Assembly (NCBI GenBank): GCA_958426095.1
Contig: CATZYB010000049.1
Span: 1-13,962 of the forward strand
Reading direction: 5' to 3'
Source: an uncultured Lachnospiraceae bacterium
GTDB lineage: Bacteria; Bacillota; Clostridia; Lachnospirales; Lachnospiraceae
Length of the DNA: 13,962 nt
This document shows, one piece after another, positions 1 to 6,962 of this stretch. A program made the position numbers and the translations under genes. The notes below the pieces were generated by a model, which did not search any database, was not told the DNA's origin, and saw nothing but the letters and a program-made list of their open reading frames with translations. How positions within the stretch are numbered: the stretch's first letter is position 1; the number at the start of each line of letters is the position of its first letter.

Positions 1-258
1 TAAAAGATACAGATCATCGATGACCACTACGCTGCGGGCCGCTTTTCTCTCCCATGTCTTCTGTTCAGGAAGCTCTTCCGGATCCCAACTTCCATTGGCA
101 CATGATATATATGTATATTTTCGATTCTGCAGATATTGTTTCACCAGTTCCGTTTTACCATATCCCGTGGAAGCATAAATATAAACAGTATGATAAAAAC
201 TGCGGGCCGCTTTCAACTTTCTCAAAGCTTCTCTTGGAAAAACATAGTCTTTATTCAC
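1..258 (-). CDS. LuxR/MalT-like (LAL) ATP-binding transcriptional regulator, N-terminal part, cut by window edge
   Basis: The reading frame starts at a GTG (258-256) preceded by a GGGGGTGG ribosome site and stays open for 86 codons to base 1. The product begins NKDYVFPREAL. It carries a P-loop ASTGYGKTEL near residues 30-39, a spacer ending in KQYLQNRKYTYISCA, and a Walker-B-like VVVIDD near residues 79-84. This order (short lead, STGYGKTE P-loop, 'KYTYISC' strand, VVVIDD) is typical of MalT-type large LuxR regulators of Clostridia, which use an ATPase domain to control a C-terminal helix-turn-helix. The helix-turn-helix lies outside the window, so family membership rests on the ATPase part only. 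It is divergent from the SIS gene at 477, but nothing shows that it belongs to that regulon. Confidence 0.7.
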   Translation of the reverse strand, partial: MNKDYVFPREALRKLKAARSFYHTVYIYASTGYGKTELVKQYLQNRKYTYISCANGSWDPEELPEQKTWERKAARSVVVIDDLYLL

Positions 259-317
259 ACTGATCCACCCCCATTTTTATTTAGAACTTATCTAATCACA
301 GTCACCCTATTCTATTA

Positions 318-346
318 ATTTTACATATTGATTTAGAATAAGTCCA
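318..346 (-). promoter_or_regulatory. Possible promoter of the LAL regulator
   Basis: On the minus strand TGGACT (346-341) and TAAAAT (323-318) are separated by 17 bp and lie about 60 bp ahead of the GTG start. Each hexamer departs from consensus, so this is a moderate candidate only. Confidence 0.35.
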
Positions 347-404
347 CTCCCCATCCGGGTAGTTTCAAAGGATATTTTTTCATTTTTTTCTAAATAAAAA
401 AAAT

Positions 405-453
405 TTGACTCTTTTTATATAATGTTATATAATGTTATATAATAAATAGTAAC
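405..453 (+). promoter_or_regulatory. Sigma-A promoter with repeated operator-like sequence in front of the SIS/FrlB-like gene
   Basis: TTGACT (405-410) and a perfect TATAAT (428-433) are 17 bp apart, giving a predicted start near 440. Three head-to-tail 10-bp units (TTATATAATG, 415-424; the same, 425-434; TTATATAATA, 435-444) cover the -10 with one-helical-turn phasing. Immediately after the -10, GTTATATAAT...GTAAC (434-453) is an imperfect GTTA-N12-TAAC palindrome. The kinase operon promoter at 6963-7011 carries the same arrangement. Occlusion of the -10 and start site by a repressor is the natural reading, with the GntR protein encoded at 1535-2245 as the best candidate. Binding is inferred. 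Confidence 0.7.
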
Positions 454-476
454 ATCTTTATATAAGGAGGATTACC

Positions 477-1445
477 ATGAACGTAAAAGAAATTGTTTCT
501 GCAATTCACGCTGAAAAACCTGAAATCACGTCGGTTTACTTTGTCGGCTGCGGCGCATCTCAGGCCGATCTGTATCCTGGAAAGTATTTTCTGGATGCCA
601 ATGCAAAAAAACTGCGGGCCAGTCTCCATACCGCCAATGAATTTTTCTATTCAACTCCGGCGGCCGTCGGCCCGGACTCCATCGTCGTTACCTGTTCTTT
701 GAGCGGCGGCACTCCGGAAACCGTAGCGGCTGCAAAAAAAGCAATGGAACTTGGCGCAGAAGTTATTGCGGTTACCATTGATGAAAATTCCCCTCTGGCC
801 AGGGCCGGAAAATATCAGATCATCCACGGTTTTGCAAAGGATTATGCCGCAAAAATGGAAAAGATGACAAATGTACTTGCTTTGGCCTGTGAAATTTTAA
901 ATACATATGAAGGCTATGCCCATTATGATGATATGCAGGATGGTTTTTCAAAAATTTACGACTTGATCAATGATTCTGTTAAAATGCTTTTGCCGCGGGC
1001 TCAGGCTTTTGGCAAAGATTATAAAGATATGCCTATGATATATGTAATGAGTTCCGGCGCTACTGCGATGGTCGCTTATTCCTTTTCCATGTTTCTGATG
1101 ATGGAAATGCAGTGGGTGCCTTCAAGTTCTTACAACTGTGGTGAATTCTTCCACGGTCCATTTGAATTGGCAGAAAAAGACGTGCCTTATCTGTTATTGA
1201 TGAATGACGGTCCTACCCGTCCGATGGATGCAAGAGCAATGACATTTTTGCAGAGATTCAACACAAAACTGACGGTTATTGACGCCAAAGATTTCGGTCT
1301 TTCTTCTGTGGTCAAAGCTTCCGTTGTTGAATATTTCAATCCGATCCTGCTGTGCGGCGTTCTCCGAATGTACGCAGAACAGCTGGCTCAGGAAAGAAAC
1401 CATCCTCTCACCATGAGAAGATATATGTGGAAGCTTGAATATTGA
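477..1445 (+). CDS. SIS-domain sugar-phosphate deglycase, FrlB-like (fructoselysine-6-phosphate deglycase family)
   Basis: 322-residue cytoplasmic SIS protein with AAGGAGG six bases before ATG. FrlB-type enzymes cleave a 6-phosphorylated Amadori product into glucose 6-phosphate and the free amine. The N-terminal SIS domain shows YFVGCGASQAD (21-31), the ANEFF strand (53-57) and the sugar-phosphate loop TCSLSGGTPET (72-82). The C-terminal half has MSSGATAMVAYSFS (191-204), MEMQW (209-213), CGEFFHGPFEL (221-231) and a terminal ERNHPLTMRRYMWKLEY. The GEFxHGP block and the NHP...RRYMWKxEY tail are the hallmarks I associate with FrlB of Bacillus and Escherichia, and the length fits. Exact substrate (fructoselysine, fructose-asparagine or another) cannot be read from sequence. 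It stands alone on the plus strand, convergent with the GntR gene. Its kinase partner is across at 6107-6916 under a matching promoter. A generic AgaS/GlmS-type isomerase is the alternative, less likely given the tail motif. Confidence 0.82.
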   Translation: MNVKEIVSAIHAEKPEITSVYFVGCGASQADLYPGKYFLDANAKKLRASLHTANEFFYSTPAAVGPDSIVVTCSLSGGTPETVAAAKKAMELGAEVIAVTIDENSPLARAGKYQIIHGFAKDYAAKMEKMTNVLALACEILNTYEGYAHYDDMQDGFSKIYDLINDSVKMLLPRAQAFGKDYKDMPMIYVMSSGATAMVAYSFSMFLMMEMQWVPSSSYNCGEFFHGPFELAEKDVPYLLLMNDGPTRPMDARAMTFLQRFNTKLTVIDAKDFGLSSVVKASVVEYFNPILLCGVLRMYAEQLAQERNHPLTMRRYMWKLEY

Positions 1446-1466
1446 TCCAATTCCTCTTTTTTTACA

Positions 1467-1523
1467 AAACGGCCTGCGTTCAGGCGTCCTCCACATGGAG
1501 CGTTACCTGAACGCAGGCCGTTT
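1467..1523. terminator. Bidirectional terminator between convergent SIS and GntR genes
   Basis: A perfect 18-bp inverted repeat (AAACGGCCTGCGTTCAGG, 1467-1484, against 1506-1523) encloses a 21-base loop that itself holds CTCC-ACAT-GGAG (1489-1500). Short T runs flank each side (GTTTTG on the minus strand, TTTG on the plus strand). It sits 22 bp after the SIS stop and 12 bp after the GntR stop, so it serves both transcripts. Confidence 0.85.
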
Positions 1524-1534
1524 GTTACGATATA

Positions 1535-2245
1535 TTACATCATAATCGTCAACGTATATCTCTCCGAATTAATAAGCAGCTTACTGCACAAAATCTCCTC
1601 ACCTTTTTCATCGATAGCAATATCATACTGCAGAAGCAAAGGCTGTTTGGCAGCCACCCCCAGAAGCTTTGCTTCCTGTTCCGTGGCATAACAGATACCT
1701 ACTTCTTTTGTCGCATGAACAATCTCGGTCCCATGGCTGCGTAATATGGCATATATAGAATCTGCCAGATTTTCTTCCGTAATATAACTGTATTTCTGGG
1801 GCAGACACGTTTCCTCCAGCATAACAACCGTCCCGTCCGTTTTTCTCAGTCTGACGATGCGAAGAACATTTTCATCTTTTGGGAGCTTCAGCCGCTTTCC
1901 AATCTTCGTTCCCGCTTTTGCCCATTCCACAGATAAAATTTCGGACGAAGCTTTCTTTCCTTCAGCTTCGCACATCTCGGTGAAGCTGAGTATCTCATTC
2001 TTCATCACACGATTCAGCTTATTTATTGTTACAAATGTACCGATGCCCTGCTTTTTAGTCACATAACCATTCTCCACTAAAATGTTAATTGCCTTTCGGA
2101 CGGTAATACGGCTCACATGATAGTTTTCCCCCAGTTCCGCTTCCGTCATGAGCTTGTCCGAATCCTTTAATTCGCCGCTTAATATCTGCTGCTTGATCGT
2201 ATCTGCCAACTGTTGATACATTGGGACTATTGAATTTTTATTCAT
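1535..2245 (-). CDS. GntR-family (HutC/UTRA) transcriptional regulator, FrlR-like
   Basis: 236 residues with a GGTGGAG site before ATG. The N-terminal winged helix (about 1-73) reads IVPMYQQLADTIKQQILSGEL, then LMTEAELGENYHVSRITVRKAI and LVENGYVTKKQGIGTFV, a canonical GntR fold with its recognition helix and wing. Residues from about 88 on form a UTRA ligand-binding domain (SFTEMCEAEGK, VLRIVRLRKTDG, EETCLP, LLLQYDIA). HutC-type regulators bind pathway intermediates, often a phosphorylated sugar, and release their operator. The gene lies between the SIS gene and the transport/kinase operon. By position and class it is the expected repressor of both, acting at the GTTATATA sites. I see no convincing promoter in the 50 bases between it and the upstream terminator, so some expression may come from read-through. 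Ligand and operator are inferred. Confidence 0.85.
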   Translation of the reverse strand: MNKNSIVPMYQQLADTIKQQILSGELKDSDKLMTEAELGENYHVSRITVRKAINILVENGYVTKKQGIGTFVTINKLNRVMKNEILSFTEMCEAEGKKASSEILSVEWAKAGTKIGKRLKLPKDENVLRIVRLRKTDGTVVMLEETCLPQKYSYITEENLADSIYAILRSHGTEIVHATKEVGICYATEQEAKLLGVAAKQPLLLQYDIAIDEKGEEILCSKLLINSERYTLTIMM

Positions 2246-2297
2246 GTTTCTCCACCTTTATATTCTTTTTTACTCCCCATTCTTAAAGCATCTATGG

Positions 2298-2342
2298 AAA
2301 AAAGAGGACGCATATAATGATATTATATCATCTTATGCGTCC
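2298..2342 (-). terminator. Rho-independent terminator of the kinase-transport operon
   Basis: GGACGCATA (2306-2314) pairs with TATGCGTCC (2334-2342), and an inner ATGATA-TTA-TATCAT (2317-2331) extends the stem. On the minus strand the hairpin is followed by CTCTTTTTT (six T at 2303-2298). It lies 25 bp downstream of the binding-protein stop codon. The inner palindrome might also serve as a protein site, but the terminator explains it. Confidence 0.88.
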
Positions 2343-2367
2343 CAAATCTACCAGATTCCTTTGAATT

Positions 2368-3324
2368 TTATTCCCCTACGATAAAGTCAGCAAGAGCATT
2401 TTCGTCCAACTGTGCCGCTGCATCAGACTGCATCTGATCCCAGAGACCTTCTTCTGTAATATCAGCAAAGAACTGGCTGGCCCAGTCTGCGAAATCTTCG
2501 TTGCCATAAGCCATGCAAAGACCACAGCCTTTATCATATTCATCCGTAGGTTCCCATGTCAGACCATCAACAACTGCTAAATCCGGGTTTGCAGCGACAG
2601 ACATTGCTGCGGATACGGCGTTCATGCAGGCCAGATCGGCTTTTCCGTTCTTTACGGCCAGAAGCAGATCGGAAACCATACTCAATTCCTGAATTTCGGC
2701 ATCCGGATACAGATACTGTGTCATCGTAATGTCGATGGATCCCATCTGTCCGGCTACAGTAACGCCTTCCAGAGTTCCGGTGAATTTCTCATTATCCACA
2801 TTGTCTTTTAAAGCAACATAACATTCATTGGATTTGTGATATACATCGGTAAATAACCATGTCTGTTTACGTTCATCCGTAGGGCTCAAACGTGTGACGA
2901 AATGAATCTGATCTGCCTGTAATGCGGACATACAGCCTGTGAAATCACTCTCATAAAAATCGACGGTAACTTCACGTCCTAAATAGTCGCTGAGTCGGTC
3001 TGCCATTTCATACATACCAGCAACTTCAAAACCTGCCAGAACATCTTTTCCATCCTCTACCGTATGGAAGCAGAATGTCGGGTCATTACCGATAATGCCG
3101 ACTTTCAGCACGCCGTTTTCAACCAGATCTGCAAAAATCGGTCCCCACTCTCCATCTGCTGCCGCTTCTGTCCCGGTCTCTGCCGCAGTTTCCGTTGACG
3201 TCTCTGTCGTTTCCTCCGGAGCCGCAGTCGTTGACGTGCTGCTTGAATTACTGGAACATGCTGCTAAAGACATTGTCATAGCGCCGGCCAAACATAAAGC
3301 CGCAATTTTTTTAATTTTTTTCAT
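2368..3324 (-). CDS. ABC transporter substrate-binding lipoprotein, polar-amino-acid type (family 3)
   Basis: 318 residues with AAGGAG seven bases before ATG. A KKIKK lead and hydrophobic stretch end in MSLAAC with lipobox Cys23, so the mature protein is tethered to the outer face of the membrane. Residues 24-57 are a Ser/Thr/Glu-rich linker. The body begins GPIFADLVENGVLKVGIIGNDPTFCF, the typical first strand of SBP_bac_3 (PF00497) proteins, with ATG... helices, TRLSPTDERKQTWLFTDVYH near residue 145 and ENALADFIVGE at the end. It captures the substrate for the permease and ATPase just upstream. Family members bind polar amino acids, opines or amino-acid-sugar adducts. With the FrlB/FrlD neighbours an Amadori compound is the reasonable ligand, but this is inference. 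It is unusual in being the last gene of the operon, separated by a hairpin at 3355-3369. Confidence 0.85.
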   Translation of the reverse strand: MKKIKKIAALCLAGAMTMSLAACSSNSSSTSTTAAPEETTETSTETAAETGTEAAADGEWGPIFADLVENGVLKVGIIGNDPTFCFHTVEDGKDVLAGFEVAGMYEMADRLSDYLGREVTVDFYESDFTGCMSALQADQIHFVTRLSPTDERKQTWLFTDVYHKSNECYVALKDNVDNEKFTGTLEGVTVAGQMGSIDITMTQYLYPDAEIQELSMVSDLLLAVKNGKADLACMNAVSAAMSVAANPDLAVVDGLTWEPTDEYDKGCGLCMAYGNEDFADWASQFFADITEEGLWDQMQSDAAAQLDENALADFIVGE

Positions 3325-3354
3325 AGTTTTTCTCCTTTTCTCCCTTTATTTTTA

Positions 3355-3369
3355 TAGGCCCCAGGCCTA
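3355..3369. repeat. Short intercistronic hairpin ahead of the binding-protein gene
   Basis: TAGGCC-CCA-GGCCTA (6-bp arms, 3-base loop) lies in the 60-bp gap between the ATPase stop and the binding-protein start. No long T run follows on the minus strand (TATAAAAATAAAG), so it is not a classical terminator. It may protect or process the mRNA so that binding protein is made in excess. Confidence 0.5.
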
Positions 3370-3384
3370 CAATTTCGCAGTGAT

Positions 3385-4134
3385 CTACAGCATCTTACTC
3401 AGGAAATCTTTCGTTCTCTGATGCTGAGGATTTAAAATGATATCCTTTGGTTTTCCTTCTTCGACGATATAACCGCCGTCCATAAAGACAACTCTGTCGC
3501 CAACCTCACGGGCAAATCCCATTTCATGGGTGACAACGACCATCGTCATTCCCTCCTCCGCCAGCTGACGCATGATCTGCAGGACCTCGCCAACCATTTC
3601 CGGGTCCAGGGCGGAAGTCGCTTCATCAAAGAGAATAACCTCCGGCTCCATAGCCAGAGTCCGCGCTATCGCAACACGCTGTTTCTGACCTCCGGATAGC
3701 TGGGACGGATAGGACTCGGCTTTATCCTCCAGACCGACCCTCCTCAAAAGTTCCATCGCTTTCTTCTCCGCCTCTTCTTTTGGTACTTTTTTAACCCGTC
3801 TGGGACCGATGGTCACATTATCAAGGACGCTCAGGTTTTCGAAAAGATTAAAAAGCTGAAATACCATACCAAATTTTTCCCGGTATTTATCGATTTTCAT
3901 GTCTTTTCTCAAGATAGACTTTCCATGAAACAGAATGTCTCCATCCGTTGGCTTTTCGAGAAGATTCAGGCATCTCAAAAAAGTTGATTTACCGGAACCG
4001 GACGGCCCGATCACAACGACAACTTCTCCGCGGTCAATCTCCATATCCACACCTTTTAAGACTTCCAGACTTCCGAAATTTTTCTTTAATTGCTTCACCT
4101 GGATAACAACGTCTTTCTCATCAGTCATGTGCAT
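3385..4134 (-). CDS. ABC transporter ATP-binding protein, GlnQ/HisP type
   Basis: 249 residues when started at the ATG at 4134, which has GGAGG five bases ahead; an in-frame ATG at 4158 lacks a good ribosome site. Visible motifs are Walker A GPSGSGKST (43-51), Q-loop VFQLFNLF (91-98), signature LSGGQKQR (146-153), Walker B VILFDEATSALD (166-177) and the switch region VVVTHEMGF. The MVFQxFNLFxxLxVLxNVT pattern marks the polar-amino-acid uptake subfamily. It powers import through the membrane protein encoded immediately upstream, whose stop it overlaps by 14 bp, pointing to coupled translation. All catalytic motifs are intact. Confidence 0.92.
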   Translation of the reverse strand: MHMTDEKDVVIQVKQLKKNFGSLEVLKGVDMEIDRGEVVVVIGPSGSGKSTFLRCLNLLEKPTDGDILFHGKSILRKDMKIDKYREKFGMVFQLFNLFENLSVLDNVTIGPRRVKKVPKEEAEKKAMELLRRVGLEDKAESYPSQLSGGQKQRVAIARTLAMEPEVILFDEATSALDPEMVGEVLQIMRQLAEEGMTMVVVTHEMGFAREVGDRVVFMDGGYIVEEGKPKDIILNPQHQRTKDFLSKML

Positions 4135-4774
4135 GCAGCCTCCTCTCCAGTATGCCAATTAGCTTTTTCAAAATATATGTAATGATGAAATAAATAATCG
4201 CTGTGATGATCAGCGGCTCAAATGCCAGGAATGTATTCGCCCTGACAGAGTTGGAGGTATAAGTCAGCTCGTGGAGCGCTATAACAGACACGATTGAAGT
4301 CTCTTTGATCAACAAGATAAATTCATTACACAATGACGGTAAAACATTTTTTATCGCCTGAGGAACGATAATATAAAAGTTTGCCTGCATCTTTGACATA
4401 CCAATACACCGGGCCGCCTCCATTTGGCCTTTATTTACGGCCTGCATGCCGGCTCTCGTATGTTCCGCGATATAAACGGAACTGTTTACTGTCAGTGACA
4501 CAACCGCCGCCCAAAACTGAGGCAAAGTCGTTGCAATACCATAATAAACAATAAATATCTGCACCATGACCGGAACGCCCCGGATAAAGTTGATCCAGCC
4601 GTCTATGATCGAACTGATGATTTTATAATTCTGTACGCGGATCATCCCCATGACTACACCGACAGCGGTCGCAAGGATGAGTGTCCAGAAGGCCAGTTCC
4701 AGCGTTACCTTCAGACCATCCACATAGTAAAACCAATATTTTGTTAAAAAACTAAAATTTAAACCAAAAATCAT
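4121..4774 (-). CDS. ABC transporter permease, HisM/GlnP type (polar amino acid family)
   Basis: 217 residues with an AGGGGG site ahead of ATG. Hydrophobic segments lie near residues 22-45, 63-82, 88-104 and 183-205. The cytoplasmic EAA loop that docks with the ATPase is clear: AGMQAVNKGQMEAARCIGMS (108-127), then IIVPQAIKNVLPSLCNEFI. The lead KYWFYYVDGLKVTLELAFW is the conserved entry helix of this family. Only one permease gene is present, so the channel is predicted to be a homodimer. Genes are spaced 29 bp (YjbQ upstream) and overlap by 14 bp with the ATPase downstream. The substrate is set by the binding protein at 2368-3324. Confidence 0.9.
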   Translation of the reverse strand: MIFGLNFSFLTKYWFYYVDGLKVTLELAFWTLILATAVGVVMGMIRVQNYKIISSIIDGWINFIRGVPVMVQIFIVYYGIATTLPQFWAAVVSLTVNSSVYIAEHTRAGMQAVNKGQMEAARCIGMSKMQANFYIIVPQAIKNVLPSLCNEFILLIKETSIVSVIALHELTYTSNSVRANTFLAFEPLIITAIIYFIITYILKKLIGILERRLHAHD

Positions 4775-4803
4775 TTAGCTTCCCCCTAATCCCATGATGC
4801 CCG

Positions 4804-5232
4804 TTATTCTCCAATGACCTCAACAAAATATTTACGGATTTGTAAACCATCCAGTTCAACAAAATATATATTCTGTTCGCCGCCGGTCATCATTTTGCCA
4901 TCGATCACCGGAAACAGACAATGATTGCCTGCCAGCATGGATTTCAAATGTCCAGGTGCATTTCCTGAACATGTTCCGTAAGTCGGAAGCATATGCGTAT
5001 GTACATATGGATAATCATTAGGGACCAGACGGTCCAACTGCATTTCAATATCTTTTTCTACGCACGGAAGCGCTTCATTAACCATGATCCCTGTCGTCGT
5101 ATGTTTTGTGATCACGGCAACCAAACCATTCTTAATGCCGCTTTCCTCCACGACTTTTTTTACCTCATCCGTAATTTTGATCATCTCAAATTCCTTATGA
5201 GAAATCACCTGATTTTCTACAAGCTTAACCAT
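4804..5232 (-). CDS. YjbQ/UPF0047 family protein (annotated elsewhere as secondary thiamine-phosphate synthase)
   Basis: 142 residues, the usual length of the family. Conserved blocks: VAVITKHTTTGIMVNEAL (38-55), the HTH/Pro stretch VHTHMLPTYG (77-86), GNAPGHLKSMLAG (90-102), and IPV-like FPVIDGKMMTGGEQNIYFVELDG (107-129). The clustered His residues (44, 78, 80, 95) with the acidic residue of VNE are the likely active site. The true reaction is not established; thiamine-phosphate synthesis is a weak complementing activity in E. coli YjbQ. Its GGAGGA ribosome site lies inside the end of the amidohydrolase gene, with a 1-bp gap, so the two are probably translated in fixed ratio. That linkage inside a sugar-amine operon suggests a catabolic role here, for example on the substrate or released amine. 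This last point is inference. Confidence 0.85.
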   Translation of the reverse strand: MVKLVENQVISHKEFEMIKITDEVKKVVEESGIKNGLVAVITKHTTTGIMVNEALPCVEKDIEMQLDRLVPNDYPYVHTHMLPTYGTCSGNAPGHLKSMLAGNHCLFPVIDGKMMTGGEQNIYFVELDGLQIRKYFVEVIGE

Positions 5233-5233
5233 A

Positions 5234-6085
5234 TTAATCCTCCATTCCTAAGAAACGCATCGCATTTCCACCTAAAACAGCATCCATAACATCCTCTCGA
5301 AGCGGAAGATTTTTAATACCGGCCAGACTTCTTACATGACGAAATCTCGGGGTATTTGAGCCGAACATGACTTTATCCGCAAAACAATTCTGCAGCCAGT
5401 TTAAATTCATATTTGTACAGAATAAATGTTCATAGTAATTTTTAGGAGAATCCATATATACCATGGACGTATCGGCGTAAACATTCGGATATTTCATTAA
5501 CATCATGATGGTTTCTTCCCACCACGGCCATCCCATATGAGCCAGACAGAAACGAAGCTCCGGATAATCCACAGCCACATCTTCAAATTTGATCGGCTCG
5601 GAATATTTGGAAGGCGTATTCGGTTCCCAACTATATCCGGCATGGAACATGATCGGTTTATTTTTTTCCTGACATATTTTATAAAGCGGAGCCAGCCGCG
5701 CATCGTCCGGATACATACGCAAACGGGAAAGATTCAGCTTTAATCCGGCCAGATTCAATTCGTCAAAAGCTCTGTTTAATTCCGCTTCCGCATCTTCCCG
5801 TCGTGGATCAACACCGGCAAAACCGATAAACCGTTCCGGACTTCTTGCCACGATCCGGGCCATCTCATCATTGCTCACGATCGGGCGGCCCGCTTCCGTG
5901 GAATAATCCTCCGGTAAAAAGACTGCCTTATCAATTTTAGCGTCATCCAACAATGTCAATTCAAAGTCGACCGGAGTAATACCGGATTTAAATACCCCAA
6001 ATTCCTTTCTCCGAAACTCGAAAACTTCCGGATCATCATTAATTTCATCCAGCAGCACCGGATGTGCATGAATATCAATTACCAT
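5234..6085 (-). CDS. Metal-dependent amidohydrolase (amidohydrolase_2, TIM-barrel family)
   Basis: 283 residues when started at the ATG at 6085 (AAGGAGAG seven bases ahead; the ATG at 6103 has no site). The product opens MVIDIHAHP, giving the metal-binding HxH (His6, His8). Further ligands are visible as His148 in IMFHAGYSW and His183 in CLAHMGWPWWEE, with GLKLN (Lys116) between. The late motif reads MFGSNTPRFRH (240-250), with Asn244 where most PF04909 members have the catalytic Asp (FGSDxP). The family hydrolyses, decarboxylates or hydrates small carboxylates and amides. The gene lies 21 bp after the kinase and 1 bp before yjbQ. A natural guess is processing of the amine or amide part of the transported adduct. 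The specific substrate is unknown. Confidence 0.82.
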   Translation of the reverse strand: MVIDIHAHPVLLDEINDDPEVFEFRRKEFGVFKSGITPVDFELTLLDDAKIDKAVFLPEDYSTEAGRPIVSNDEMARIVARSPERFIGFAGVDPRREDAEAELNRAFDELNLAGLKLNLSRLRMYPDDARLAPLYKICQEKNKPIMFHAGYSWEPNTPSKYSEPIKFEDVAVDYPELRFCLAHMGWPWWEETIMMLMKYPNVYADTSMVYMDSPKNYYEHLFCTNMNLNWLQNCFADKVMFGSNTPRFRHVRSLAGIKNLPLREDVMDAVLGGNAMRFLGMED

Positions 6086-6106
6086 ATGTGTACTCTCCTT
6101 CATTTT

Positions 6107-6916
6107 TTATTTGGTTAAGTAAGGATCAAAAACAGAAATAACTTCCGCCGACCGGGCCGCGCCGCTGTGCATACATTCCGGAATTGGCCTTCCGTCAATA
6201 AGGGCCGCAATGAATCCGGCAAAATAGGAATCTCCCGCGCCTACCGTATTAACAACCTTTTCAATCGGAACAATATCGCCTGTATAAAACTTCGATCCGT
6301 CATAGGCCATGGAGCCTTTCTTTCCAAAAGTAGCGATCATCAGTTTTGTTCCAAGCGAATGTGCATATTTCAAAAAAGCTTTTCCTCCTTCAATGTCATC
6401 TTCAAAGGAAACCAGCCCGCAGTCGATATTACTCAAAACATGTTTGATATCCGGGTGATCGACCGAATTGCTCAGGTCAAAAAACACCTGAACTCCCCGC
6501 TTTCGGATTTCTTCCAGTCTTGGAACTAAACGGCCTGTAAAATCCGTGTGCATCATATCATGCTGACAAATAAAATCAATACTTTCATCAGAGAACTCAT
6601 AACCAGCCATAACACCCCGGACCGGTTCTCCGTGAATGCGGTCATTATCTATCAAATGCAGCGGAACTTTCGGCGTCTCGCCTCCGGGAATGATTTCCAG
6701 ATGGGAACAATCTATTCCTCTGTCTTTAAAAGCTTTCACGGACATTTTTCCATATAGATCATCCGAGACTGCGGAAACAATAGAAGATTCAATGTCATTC
6801 CGCATATCCAGAAGATTAAAAAGAACATCCACGCCATTTCCCGTGACATAATACCGATCATCAAAGTCCGGATAATAATCGATGCAGACATACCCTGCTG
6901 CAGTGAACTTTACCAT
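6107..6916 (-). CDS. PfkB-family sugar kinase, fructosamine (fructoselysine) 6-kinase FrlD-like
   Basis: 269 residues from the ATG at 6916, chosen because GGAGGGAG precedes it by 7-8 bases and the protein then begins MVKFTAAGYVCIDYYP, the standard first strand; an upstream ATG at 6949 adds 11 non-family residues. Features: GNGVDVLFNLL (26-36, PfkB signature 1), HLIDNDRIHGEPVRGVMAGY (87-106), which closely matches the H-DNDR-G-GVMA segment of FrlD, IATFGKKGSMAYDG (194-207) and NTVGAGDSYFAGF (223-235) with the anion hole and catalytic Asp229. It would phosphorylate the imported Amadori product on C6 before the SIS deglycase at 477 cleaves it. First gene of a six-gene operon. A ribokinase-like enzyme of other specificity is possible but less consistent with the SIS partner. 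Confidence 0.83.
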   Translation of the reverse strand: MVKFTAAGYVCIDYYPDFDDRYYVTGNGVDVLFNLLDMRNDIESSIVSAVSDDLYGKMSVKAFKDRGIDCSHLEIIPGGETPKVPLHLIDNDRIHGEPVRGVMAGYEFSDESIDFICQHDMMHTDFTGRLVPRLEEIRKRGVQVFFDLSNSVDHPDIKHVLSNIDCGLVSFEDDIEGGKAFLKYAHSLGTKLMIATFGKKGSMAYDGSKFYTGDIVPIEKVVNTVGAGDSYFAGFIAALIDGRPIPECMHSGAARSAEVISVFDPYLTK

Positions 6917-6962
6917 CCAATCTCCCTCCACTATGTGCGTTCTGTGCAATATGTATTATAAC

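Noticed and set aside
415..444. 10-bp tandem repeats as a small CRISPR or satellite
   Set aside because: Units are too short, contiguous and without spacers; position over the -10 fits an operator.
477..1445. SIS gene as glucosamine-6-phosphate isomerase/GlmS type
   Set aside because: No glutaminase domain, and the GEFxHGP block plus RRYMWKxEY tail and the PfkB partner fit FrlB better.
2318..2330. TATAAT-like string as a gntR promoter
   Set aside because: Lies within the terminator stem and has no -35 at a suitable distance.
3095..3421. 108-residue plus-strand frame rich in Val/Ser/Ala
   Set aside because: Complement of the Thr/Glu-rich linker and signal peptide of the binding protein; composition is a shadow effect.
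6917..6949. Upstream ATG giving an 11-residue longer kinase
   Set aside because: The ribosome site fits the ATG at 6916, and the extra residues precede the normal first strand of PfkB proteins.
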